Source: Hungateiclostridiaceae bacterium UBA1305 | GTDB lineage: Bacteria; Bacillota; Clostridia; Acetivibrionales; DTU013 | Direction of reading: 5' to 3' | DNA: 38,242 nt | Assembly: GCA_002307275.1 (NCBI GenBank) | Contig: DBTX01000087.1 | Span: 46,516-84,757 of the forward strand | Shown here: positions 8,847 through 16,639 of the stretch, piece after piece | Numbering within the stretch: the stretch's first letter is position 1 | How the letters are laid out: every line of letters starts with the position of its first letter | The notes under the pieces: generated by a model | The model's input: only the letters and a program-made list of their open reading frames with translations | What the model was told of the DNA's origin: nothing | The model's database searches: none | Made by a program: the position numbers and the translations under genes

Positions 8847-9284
8847 ATGGGACCGAAGGAACACTTATTTATATCAGGCGTTAGCGCGATAGCCTGGTAT
8901 GCCGTTTCAAATGATCTTCTTACATCACTATCATTATTTGGAGCTGGTATATTGCCAGATACAGACCACGTTTTGGAATACCTTGCATATAGAAAGAAAG
9001 AGGGAAACCTACGGGAGTTTTTGTCCGGAAGATACTTTGAAAAAAAAGGCACTATATATGTTCTGTTCCACTCGATGGAATTGTTGATATTATTATTTCT
9101 TATTACTTTATTTATGTATTTGCAGAATGGAAATACATGGATATGGAGATTTGTGGCAAGCATAACTACCGGATATGTATTGCACTTAGCTCTTGATTAC
9201 ATAGGCAATCCAATCAGGCCGTTAGGTTATTTTTTGATAAACAGGATTTTTTTAAGATGGAAGCTTGATAAAATTTGCAAATAA
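8847..9284 (+). CDS. YdjM/DUF457-like membrane metal-dependent hydrolase
   Basis: A 145-residue membrane protein with about three helices, resembling the YdjM/DUF457 family of predicted membrane-bound metal-dependent hydrolases. The conserved polar residues are present in order: KEHLFISG near the N-terminus, GILPDTDHVLEY, LFHSMELL and HLALDYIGNP. These supply the His and Asp pattern H, DxDH, HS, HxxxD. It starts three bases after the radical SAM stop, with its AAGAGG ribosome site inside the end of that gene, so the two are translationally close and may act together. The biochemical function of the family is not well established. Confidence 0.68.
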   Translation: MGPKEHLFISGVSAIAWYAVSNDLLTSLSLFGAGILPDTDHVLEYLAYRKKEGNLREFLSGRYFEKKGTIYVLFHSMELLILLFLITLFMYLQNGNTWIWRFVASITTGYVLHLALDYIGNPIRPLGYFLINRIFLRWKLDKICK

Positions 9285-9304
9285 GATTTGAAGGGGTTTA
9301 GGAA

Positions 9305-10333
9305 ATGAAAAGCGTATCTATCGTAATACCTACTTTTAATTCAATGAGGACTTTGGAACAATGCCTTGATTCGATTGTGAAACAAAGCATTGATAAATCT
9401 GGACTGGAAATCATATTTGCTGATGCAGGTTCCACAGATGGTACAAAAGAAATGATTATGAAATACAAGAACCAATACAAGGATATAAACATTCAACTTT
9501 TTCATAACCCCTTAAAAACAGGTGAAGCGGGGAAGGCTGTAGGTGTAAAAGAAGCAAACAATGAAATTATTGCTTTAATAGATTCAGATAACATAATACC
9601 ACAGGATAATTGGATGCAAAGAATGCTTGCACCTTTTGAAGAAGATAATATTGTTGGAAGTGAGCCTATCGAATATACATTTAGGAAAGAAGACGGATAT
9701 ATTAATAGATATTGTGCGTTAATAGGGATGAATGATCCATTATGCATATTTACCGGTAACTATGACAGGGTGAACCTTATTACAAATAAGTGGACAGAGG
9801 TGCCTGTTGATGAAATTGTCAGAGGAGATTACATCTCCATAAGATTTGACAAATCAATGATACCTACAATTGGGGCAAACGGTTTCTTTATTAGGAGAGA
9901 AAGTTTACTGAAAAATTTTGAAGGGGACTATCTATTCGACATCGATATTTTGTGGGAACTACTGAATAGTGACCCGGAATTAAGGGTTGCAAAAGTAAAG
10001 ACAGGCATAATCCATTTGTTTTGTAACGATATCAGTACATTTGTCAGGAAACAGAAGAGAAGAATTAAGGACTTTATATATTTTAGTGATAAAAAAGGCA
10101 GAAAATATCCATGGAATAAGGTTAAAAAAACCAAGCTGTTAAAATTCATAGTATATTGTTTTTTAATTTTCCCGCTAATTGGACAGGCAATTATAGGTTA
10201 TAACAGAAAGAAAGATTTTGCTTGGCTGTTCCATCCGATAGCATGTTGGATTACACTTTGGGTATATGGGTGGGGCACCATTGTGGGCAGATTTAAAAAA
10301 GAAATGATAAATAGAGATGGTTGGAAGCAATAA
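9305..10333 (+). CDS. GT2 glycosyltransferase
   Basis: A 342-residue GT2 enzyme. The catalytic domain begins SIVIPTFNSMRTLEQCL, continues with ADAGSTDGTK and has the DxD motif LIDSDN (about residues 92-97). GANGFFIRRESLL is the usual substrate-side segment. One or two membrane helices lie near residues 280-320. A GAAGGGG/AGGAA region precedes the ATG. Its 3' half is the clear parent type of the decayed copy at 11177-11465. Codon use and flanks are more AT-rich than the genes before and after the 9.3-14.4 kb stretch. The sugar is not predictable. Confidence 0.82.
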   Translation: MKSVSIVIPTFNSMRTLEQCLDSIVKQSIDKSGLEIIFADAGSTDGTKEMIMKYKNQYKDINIQLFHNPLKTGEAGKAVGVKEANNEIIALIDSDNIIPQDNWMQRMLAPFEEDNIVGSEPIEYTFRKEDGYINRYCALIGMNDPLCIFTGNYDRVNLITNKWTEVPVDEIVRGDYISIRFDKSMIPTIGANGFFIRRESLLKNFEGDYLFDIDILWELLNSDPELRVAKVKTGIIHLFCNDISTFVRKQKRRIKDFIYFSDKKGRKYPWNKVKKTKLLKFIVYCFLIFPLIGQAIIGYNRKKDFAWLFHPIACWITLWVYGWGTIVGRFKKEMINRDGWKQ

Positions 10334-10362
10334 AGCTTGTTTTAATTGAACCATGCTTTTTT
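10332..10362 (+). terminator. weak intrinsic terminator after the GT2 gene
   Basis: AAAGC (10332-10336) can pair with GCTTT (10355-10359) as the base of an imperfect hairpin with internal mismatches, followed by a six-T run (10357-10362). The interrupted stem makes it a modest candidate that may only reduce read-through into the methyltransferase gene. Confidence 0.35.
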
Positions 10363-10418
10363 AATAATACATTTAGTGTATTAATTTAGTTGATATATAA
10401 GGGAGGATATAATTTAAG

Positions 10419-11120
10419 ATGGGATTCTTAAAGGGAATTTTAGAAAAAATGTGGGAAAATGTTTGGACGGATAATGAGAGTAATATTCAAAAATTACTTG
10501 ATCCGGATACTAATGCGGTCTATTTAGACTTGGGTTGTGACGATGGTTATAAAACTGTCTTTAGAGGAGCAAAGATAGGAACCAGTGACATAAATGGTAT
10601 TGAAGTCGTTGAAGAAAGAATGGTTTTGGCTAAGGGAAAAAACGTTAAGGTAAAAGAAAGCGATTTAAATGAATTTTTTCCATATGAAGATGAAAGCATA
10701 TCCGCTATTACTGCCAATCAGGTTATTGAACACTTATATGATACAGATAAGTTTATTTCTGAAATTTATAGAATTCTTAAGAAGGATGGATATGCAATAA
10801 TATCGACAGAAAATGCTTCAAGCTGGCATAACATTATAGCACTAATGATGGGATTTCAGATGTTTTCATTGACCAATATCAGTAATAAAAAAACAGGAAT
10901 TGGAAATCCATTTGCTCTTCATAAAAATGAAACTACGCTGTCCTCATCGTGGCAGCATCTACGTATATTTTCCTATCAAGGGTTGATAGATATTTTCAAA
11001 ACACATGGATTTACAGTAAGAGAAATTATTGGAGCCGGATATTTTCCACTTTTTAAGTTCTTGTCAAAGATAGATTGTCGACATTCATCAGTATTAACGA
11101 TAAAAGTTGTTAAGACATAA
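10419..11120 (+). CDS. class I SAM-dependent methyltransferase
   Basis: A 233-residue Rossmann-fold methyltransferase of the Methyltransf_11/25 type. The SAM-binding motif I is LDLGCDDG at residues 36-43. The acidic residue after strand 2 (SDIN or EVVEERM region) and the ANQVIEHLYD segment (motif IV, here NQVIEH) are present, followed by RILKKDGYAIISTEN. The tail is hydrophobic. In this setting O- or N-methylation of a sugar, or of a lipid-linked intermediate, is the reasonable guess. GGGAGG lies about 13 bases before the ATG. It stands apart from its neighbours, with an 85-bp gap before it and the decayed GT2 after it. Confidence 0.78.
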   Translation: MGFLKGILEKMWENVWTDNESNIQKLLDPDTNAVYLDLGCDDGYKTVFRGAKIGTSDINGIEVVEERMVLAKGKNVKVKESDLNEFFPYEDESISAITANQVIEHLYDTDKFISEIYRILKKDGYAIISTENASSWHNIIALMMGFQMFSLTNISNKKTGIGNPFALHKNETTLSSSWQHLRIFSYQGLIDIFKTHGFTVREIIGAGYFPLFKFLSKIDCRHSSVLTIKVVKT

Positions 11121-11176
11121 ACATTGTATACACTTAGTTAGCAATAGTAGTTACTATATAACCAGTATATGGATAA

Positions 11177-11465
11177 AGGAACCCAACGAGGTCTGACAAA
11201 ACAATGATATATACAATTTGAGCAAAAGGTTTCTATATCAGAAGAGAAAGATTCCTAAAAATTATGATGGGGGCTATCTATACACCTGTTTTGTAGCAAT
11301 TTATCATTAATCGGGCAGGCAATTATAGATTATAGTAGAACGAAAGATTCTGCATGGTTGTTTTATCCGATAACTTGATGGATTACACTTTGGGCTTATG
11401 GGTGAGGCACTATAACAGGTGAGCTTAGAAAGGAATTAATTAGCGTAGATGGCAGGAGTACCAAG
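11177..11465 (+). pseudogene. decayed 3' copy of a GT2 glycosyltransferase gene
   Basis: No frame is open here, but the conceptual translation matches the GT2 at 9305-10333. SDKTMIYTI, stop, AKGFYIRRER aligns with FDKSMIPTIGANGFFIRRES. After an internal deletion of about 210 bp, AIIDYSRTKDSAWLFYPIT, stop, WITLWAYG, stop, GTI aligns with AIIGYNRKKDFAWLFHPIACWITLWVYGWGTI. There are at least three in-frame stops (for example TGT to TGA and TGG to TGA), a frameshift and the deletion. Only the C-terminal third of the gene is left. It records a tandem duplication, or a related gene lost by decay, and ends 20 bases before the acyltransferase gene. Confidence 0.88.
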
Positions 11466-11484
11466 AAGAAGGTGATAAATAGAA

Positions 11485-12168
11485 ATGTCGATAATAAAAA
11501 ACATCATACACACAAATCTTTTTTTGATCTACCAAAAGATGCCTACTGTTATTAGGTCAATTATTAGTAGAATAATTTTCAGGCCGACGTTAGGTAAAGG
11601 AGTTAAAATTTTTGGTAATGCATTATGGGGACCCAAAGTTAGTATTAGCGATTATTCATATATACATGGACAAGCAAACCTGGCAAATATTGAAATAGGA
11701 AAGTATTGTAGCGTTGCTAAAAACCTTTCAACAATTTATGCTGAACATAATTATAAGTGTTTTTCAAATTATAGCTTTTTTATGCAAATGAACTCACCTT
11801 TAATATCTTTTGAAAAAGTAAATTTCGAAAGCAATTTAATAATGCGAAAGAAAAGTGTTATAGAAAATGATGTTTGGATTGGAGAAAATGTTACCATTCT
11901 TAGTGGTGTTCATATTGGAAATGGGGCAGTTATCGGGGCTTGCTCATTTGTTAATAAGGATATTCCGGATTATGCTATTGCTGTTGGGGTGCCATGTAAA
12001 GTAATTAAATATAGATTTGATAAGGAGGACATAGAGTTCCTAAAAGAGATTTCATGGTGGAATTGGGAACCTAAAAAAATATACAACCAATTTGAAAGGC
12101 TTTGTAAGTTTGACAAAACGCTGATTAGTGGTATGCCCAAAGTGGATAATCAGAATATTACTGATTAA
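11485..12168 (+). CDS. CatB-type hexapeptide-repeat O-acyltransferase
   Basis: A 227-residue left-handed beta-helix acyltransferase of the xenobiotic/CatB group. Imperfect hexapeptide repeats run from residue 36 to about 180 (for example VWIGENVTILSGVHIGNGAVIGACSFV). The loop YAEHNY carries the likely catalytic His88, and VGVPCKVIKYRF closes the helix as in sugar acetyltransferases. These enzymes move acetyl from acetyl-CoA to a hydroxyl of a sugar or antibiotic; in this locus glycan O-acetylation is expected. AAGGTG lies about ten bases before the ATG. The gene is markedly AT-rich. Confidence 0.82.
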   Translation: MSIIKNIIHTNLFLIYQKMPTVIRSIISRIIFRPTLGKGVKIFGNALWGPKVSISDYSYIHGQANLANIEIGKYCSVAKNLSTIYAEHNYKCFSNYSFFMQMNSPLISFEKVNFESNLIMRKKSVIENDVWIGENVTILSGVHIGNGAVIGACSFVNKDIPDYAIAVGVPCKVIKYRFDKEDIEFLKEISWWNWEPKKIYNQFERLCKFDKTLISGMPKVDNQNITD

Positions 12169-12175
12169 GTTAGTA

Positions 12176-12207
12176 TTAGTTCACCAATGTTAACATTGGT
12201 GAACTAA
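12176..12207. repeat. 32-bp perfect palindrome
   Basis: The half-site TTAGTTCACCAATGTT is followed immediately by its exact reverse complement, giving 16 base pairs with no spacer. It begins eight bases after the acyltransferase stop. As RNA it would form a strong hairpin, but no T-run follows, so it is not a standard terminator. A weaker hairpin (CATCTG 12321-12326, CAGATG 12333-12338) lies between it and the next gene. Confidence 0.9.
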
Positions 12208-12398
12208 CGATGTGAATATGAAATCCCATAAACCTAGGACTATTGGTAAATTATATATTAAAAAATTTCTGTAAATGTGTTTTTTAGACAAACAAGTATT
12301 GGGGTGTAGCGGACAGCTTTCATCTGGGCTTACAGATGGAATGAGAGAAGCAATAAAACTGAGATATAACTACCGCTATAATTTGAAGGAGTTAATTA

Positions 12399-14336
12399 AT
12401 GAAACAAATAATAAATTACGTTAAATTATTTACGCTCAACAAAATTGAGTACATTATCGTATCCTTGCTATCATTAGCAGCAACTTTTAGTTGGCTAAAA
12501 GTTGGTTACGTTATTGCAAATGGAGATTCATTTCCCTTTACGATGATAAATCCTGACAAATGGATTAATCAGATACCCTTTACTTGGAATAACCTTTTCA
12601 ATGGTGGTGGCGAGCCAAATTTCCAGATTACATATATTGTCTCTGTTTTGTTTTCGTATTGTTTAAAAAGTATGTCATTACCTGCCTATCTTATACAATT
12701 TATTATTTATTCTTCACTATTCATTTGCCAAGGTCTATCAATTGTATATTTTTTAAAAGTCTTATTTCCTGATCACAAAAGATCAAGTAGCATAATTGTC
12801 GGGTCAATTTTTTACAACTTTAATGTTTTTCTCTTATACTGGATACCACCACAAGTCATGGCTATGCTTAGCATGATCTTAATACCATTACTTGGTGGAT
12901 TACTGGTTAAGGCATATACAACTAGGAAAAATATTTATATAATACTTTTTTCAATTATATCAATTTTGTTAAGTGGCGTTTTTGTCAATCCTCCAATGAT
13001 TGTTATAATATTAATATTTGTTTTGATTATTATTGGCTACTTGATAATACAATTAAGAAGGGTAGAAATTAAGACTCTGTTAAAAATTGCAGGATTAACT
13101 TTACTAATAAATTTATTCTGGATTATTCCTGTATATATGTGCCTGTTTACGCAAGGAAACACTAACGTATCAGCAGATGTAAGTCTTGGAGGATGGGATT
13201 GGTCAATGGTCAGAAATAGTTTTTTAAACATATTTTGGCTCAGCACAACTTTTGGCTGGAATGAGTTGGATTACTATCCATACAGCATTAAGTATAACTC
13301 CATTATAATGTTATTTGTATTCATACCAACTATATTTGTTTTTTGTATTAATTTATTAAAAAGAAAAGTTCAGAAAATAGTAATATACTTTCTAACTTTA
13401 TTAGTATTACTATTTTTAATCAGTAAAGGCATTCATCAACCATTTGGTTTTATATATAACCTTTTTCAAAAAATACCTGGATTCTGGCTTTTTAGAGAAC
13501 CTGCATTAAAGTTTTTCTTTATTATTATTACCATATACTCTATTCTTATAGTTAAAGCTTTTGAGACTATAAAAATAAACAGAAGAGATTTAAAAATATT
13601 CACTTCATCGGCATTAATACTGATAATTCTTGCGATATCTTTTCCTATATGGAATGGAGAAGCTATTCCTGATAAAAAACCGAATTATCCTCCTGCCCAT
13701 GCTAAAATCCCTGAATATTGGGAAGATTTAAAGTGCGAGAAATTAACAGGAAAAGTTATTGTACTGCCTAATAATGATTTTTACCAAATGCCGTATACCT
13801 GGGGAATGTATTCAGCGGATTTTCTCAGCGAAGAAATTATTAATTCTGAAGTAATAAAAGTGAATAACAACATTGAAGGTTATACCTATTATAGTAATAA
13901 TTATTTCCAAGCAACAAATATAGTTTTACAAGTGCTTCAAGGAAATAAGCTTATTGACTTTAAAAAAGCAATAGATAATCTAGGTGTAAATTATTTGATT
14001 GTAAGGAAGGATATTGATTTTGATTTTACTGATAGGCCAATTATCAGCCCATATAAAATTGAAGAACTACTAAAAACTATAAATGGAATTGATTATTACA
14101 AGTCAGTTGGAGAAATAGATATCTATAGAAATACTCAACCAGTATCGGCCATATATGCAAATAATAAAGCGAATTTTTATAAAGGCGATTTCTTTGACAA
14201 TTATTACCTTAAGTCTATAAGTGATAATGGGTCTGTTTTTATACCTTACAATAATATGGAACAGAACAACAGTTTTACTAGTGAAATCATTATTAATAAA
14301 AATGATGATGTTTTTTATAAGTTTACCAGGAAATAG
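12399..14336 (+). CDS. large GT-C-like membrane protein, arabinofuranosyltransferase-like
   Basis: A 645-residue protein with about eleven to thirteen membrane helices in residues 1-420, then a soluble C-terminal part of some 220 residues. The first extracytoplasmic loop contains acidic and aromatic residues (NGDSFPF, NPDKW, WNNLFNGGGEPN) in the position where GT-C glycosyltransferases keep their catalytic acid. The tail GEIDIYRNTQPVSAIYA resembles the periplasmic part of AftD/YfhO-type proteins. GT-C enzymes use polyprenyl-phosphate sugars outside the membrane. It lacks the carbohydrate-binding C-terminal half that AftD-like proteins have. GAAGGAG is ideally spaced from the ATG. The assignment is by architecture and is tentative. 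Confidence 0.55.
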   Translation: MKQIINYVKLFTLNKIEYIIVSLLSLAATFSWLKVGYVIANGDSFPFTMINPDKWINQIPFTWNNLFNGGGEPNFQITYIVSVLFSYCLKSMSLPAYLIQFIIYSSLFICQGLSIVYFLKVLFPDHKRSSSIIVGSIFYNFNVFLLYWIPPQVMAMLSMILIPLLGGLLVKAYTTRKNIYIILFSIISILLSGVFVNPPMIVIILIFVLIIIGYLIIQLRRVEIKTLLKIAGLTLLINLFWIIPVYMCLFTQGNTNVSADVSLGGWDWSMVRNSFLNIFWLSTTFGWNELDYYPYSIKYNSIIMLFVFIPTIFVFCINLLKRKVQKIVIYFLTLLVLLFLISKGIHQPFGFIYNLFQKIPGFWLFREPALKFFFIIITIYSILIVKAFETIKINRRDLKIFTSSALILIILAISFPIWNGEAIPDKKPNYPPAHAKIPEYWEDLKCEKLTGKVIVLPNNDFYQMPYTWGMYSADFLSEEIINSEVIKVNNNIEGYTYYSNNYFQATNIVLQVLQGNKLIDFKKAIDNLGVNYLIVRKDIDFDFTDRPIISPYKIEELLKTINGIDYYKSVGEIDIYRNTQPVSAIYANNKANFYKGDFFDNYYLKSISDNGSVFIPYNNMEQNNSFTSEIIINKNDDVFYKFTRK

Positions 14337-14408
14337 CTTAATAAAACGATAATGTAGAGTAATTTATTAAAACTTTATATATGCTTATTACATTCATCCT
14401 CTGACAAT

Positions 14409-14485
14409 ATTTTATCTGAAAAGTTAAAATCCCTGTCAAGATAAAATCAACGGGCTTTCAACACAATATTGACAATACTGTATTG
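14409..14485. promoter_or_regulatory. inverted repeats before the kinase/pyrophosphorylase gene
   Basis: The 295-bp gap 14337-14631 holds no gene. It contains a 9-bp perfect inverted repeat (ATTTTATCT 14409-14417, AGATAAAAT 14439-14447). Two adjacent small palindromes follow: CAATATTG (14464-14471) and CAATAC-T-GTATTG (14473-14485). The second pair overlaps a TTGACA (14469-14474), so it looks like an operator on a -35 box. I cannot find a matching -10 box, which weakens that reading. Confidence 0.4.
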
Positions 14486-14631
14486 CAGTTTGGCAAAGCA
14501 TTTTTAAGAGGATGTAGGTAAGAATCTCATAATGGAGGGGAGAATTCCACCGAAAGTTAGATAAATAGGGGCATTCAGAGCATTTTTTTGATTATAGTTT
14601 ATACAAACAGTGAAAATAGTGGAGGATATTA

Positions 14632-16584
14632 ATGAAGGATCAGTCTATCGACTTATTTGTTCCCGGCCGTTTATGCTTATTTGGTGAGCATTCAGATTGG
14701 GCGGGCGGATACAGACGCATTAATTCTGAGATCATTCCCGGTTCAGCAGTAGTTATTGGAACCGAAGAAGGCATCAGAGCCAAAGTAAAGAGAAGTGGTA
14801 AATTAATGGTTCGAAGTGTGAATCCGGATGGGACTCGCACAGATACCTTTGTTTCTGACATGGATTTAAAAATGTTAAAACGAATTGCTGCGGAAGGCTC
14901 GTTTTTTTCCTATATTGCTGGGGTGGCTGCCTATATTTATGAGCATTATGTCGTTGACGGCCTTGAAATCGACTGCTACGAAATGACCCTCCCCATGGCG
15001 AAAGGCCTTTCATCAAGTGCTGCGATTTGTGTTCTTGCTGCCCGGGCCTTCAACCAGTTGTATAATCTGCAGTTAACTACACGCGGAGAAATGGAGATCG
15101 CCTACAAAGGGGAGATAATGACTCCTTCCAGGTGCGGGAAAATGGATCAAGGGTGTGCATATGGTAAAAAACCGATCCACATGGTTTTTGACGGGGACAA
15201 TCTGGACATCAACGTCATAAATGTGGGAAAGGAGTTATATTGGGTATTGGCAAACCTTAATAGTAAAAAAGATACAAAAAGAATACTTTCCGATCTGAAT
15301 TCCTGTTACCCGTTTCCCAGAAATGAGATGCATGAAGAGGTTCAGTCTGCTCTTGGTACAGAAAACCAACAGTTGGTTGTTGATGTCATAAAAGCGATGG
15401 AGAAAGGGGATGCAAGGAAAATTGGAAAGCTGATGGATGAAGCGCAGCAGCTTTTCGATAAAAAGGTTGCGCCTGCTTGTCCCAATGAGCTAACGGCGCC
15501 AAAGCTGCACAAGATATTGGAAGATGAATATGTCAGAGAGCTTGCATGGGGCGGGAAAGGCATTGGTTCCCAGGGAGACGGATCCGTACAGTTCATCGTT
15601 AAAGGGGAAGCAGAACAGGAAGAATTGGTCCGATATCTCAATGAAAAGTGTGGATTACAGGCATTCAAGCTGACGGTTCCAAAACATAAAAAGGTGACAA
15701 AGGCGGTCATTCCGGTGGCTGGCTTTGGGACAAGGCTGTTTCCTGCGACAAAAGTTATTAAAAAAGAGCTGTTCCCGGTCCTGGATCAGGACGGCATTAT
15801 GAAGCCTGCACTTCTGATCCTCATAGAAGAATTGGTAAGCTCCGGCATAGAAGAAATATGCCTTATCATCCAGGAAGAAGAAGAATTGTACCGTAAGCTG
15901 TTCAGTTGTAAAATTTCAGACACCCATATGGAAAAGCTGCCTTCAGCAATGCGGGAATACGAGAAGAGAATATGCGATATGGGCGAAAAAATCACTTATG
16001 CTGTACAAAAGGGGCAGGAGGGGTTTGGACATGCTGTATTCCAAAGCTATGGTTTTTCAAACAGCGAACCGGTCCTTTTGCTGCTGGGTGACCATATTTA
16101 CAAGTCTTGTACTGGGGTGCCCTGTGCAAAACAAATCATAGATGCGTATGAACACTACGAACAGCTTACGATTATGGTTGAGGAAGTACCTGTACACGAG
16201 GTGGGTCGGTATGGCATGGTATCCGGAAAATGGATGGATTCAGTCGAAAGGGTGATGAATGTCACCAAGGTGTTCGAAAAGCCGACGAAGGATTATGCAG
16301 AGGAGTTTATGGGCGTGAAGATGCAGAATGGAACTCAAAAATATTATTCCGTATTTGGTCAGTATATTCTAACTCCCTCGGTATTTCAACTGCTTGGCAG
16401 AAATATAGCTGAAAACAAAAGAGAACGGGGAGAGTTTCAGCTTACATCGGTACTGGAAGAGGTACGATCCACAGAAGGAATGGTGGCACTGGTTCCATCG
16501 GGGAAAAGGTATGATATTGGAATGCCGGATTCATATCAAGCTACAGTGGCCGCTTTCTCAAACCCAATAGAGAATGAAAGGTGA
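14632..16584 (+). CDS. GHMP sugar kinase fused to sugar-1-phosphate nucleotidyltransferase
   Basis: A 650-residue two-domain protein. Residues 1-350 are a GHMP kinase with all three motifs: PGRLCLFGEHSDW (11-23), PMAKGLSSSAA (121-131) and GGKGIGSQGDG (307-317). Residues 357-650 are a GalU/UDP-glucose-pyrophosphorylase-like domain opening AVIPVAGFGTRLFPATK, with GDHIYKS further on. The order kinase then pyrophosphorylase would phosphorylate a free sugar at C1 and then make the NDP-sugar, like a salvage enzyme. Fkp/FKGP do this for fucose but with the domains reversed. The motif GEHSDW is closest to galactokinase/arabinokinase-type kinases. The next two genes make UDP-GlcA and UDP-xylose, so a UDP-sugar product is likely. 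GGAGG is seven bases before the ATG. Confidence 0.85.
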   Translation: MKDQSIDLFVPGRLCLFGEHSDWAGGYRRINSEIIPGSAVVIGTEEGIRAKVKRSGKLMVRSVNPDGTRTDTFVSDMDLKMLKRIAAEGSFFSYIAGVAAYIYEHYVVDGLEIDCYEMTLPMAKGLSSSAAICVLAARAFNQLYNLQLTTRGEMEIAYKGEIMTPSRCGKMDQGCAYGKKPIHMVFDGDNLDINVINVGKELYWVLANLNSKKDTKRILSDLNSCYPFPRNEMHEEVQSALGTENQQLVVDVIKAMEKGDARKIGKLMDEAQQLFDKKVAPACPNELTAPKLHKILEDEYVRELAWGGKGIGSQGDGSVQFIVKGEAEQEELVRYLNEKCGLQAFKLTVPKHKKVTKAVIPVAGFGTRLFPATKVIKKELFPVLDQDGIMKPALLILIEELVSSGIEEICLIIQEEEELYRKLFSCKISDTHMEKLPSAMREYEKRICDMGEKITYAVQKGQEGFGHAVFQSYGFSNSEPVLLLLGDHIYKSCTGVPCAKQIIDAYEHYEQLTIMVEEVPVHEVGRYGMVSGKWMDSVERVMNVTKVFEKPTKDYAEEFMGVKMQNGTQKYYSVFGQYILTPSVFQLLGRNIAENKRERGEFQLTSVLEEVRSTEGMVALVPSGKRYDIGMPDSYQATVAAFSNPIENER

Positions 16585-16639
16585 ATCTGTTCGATGAAAT
16601 AGAATACACCAGAGAATAAGAGTTCAAGGGAGCTATGAA

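Noticed and set aside
12275..12424. A 49-codon frame just before and overlapping the GT-C-like gene (contains GMREAIKLRYNYRYNLKEL)
   Set aside because: It looks protein-like but has no ribosome site before its ATG and no recognisable family; it may be the remains of the 3' end of a lost gene or chance.
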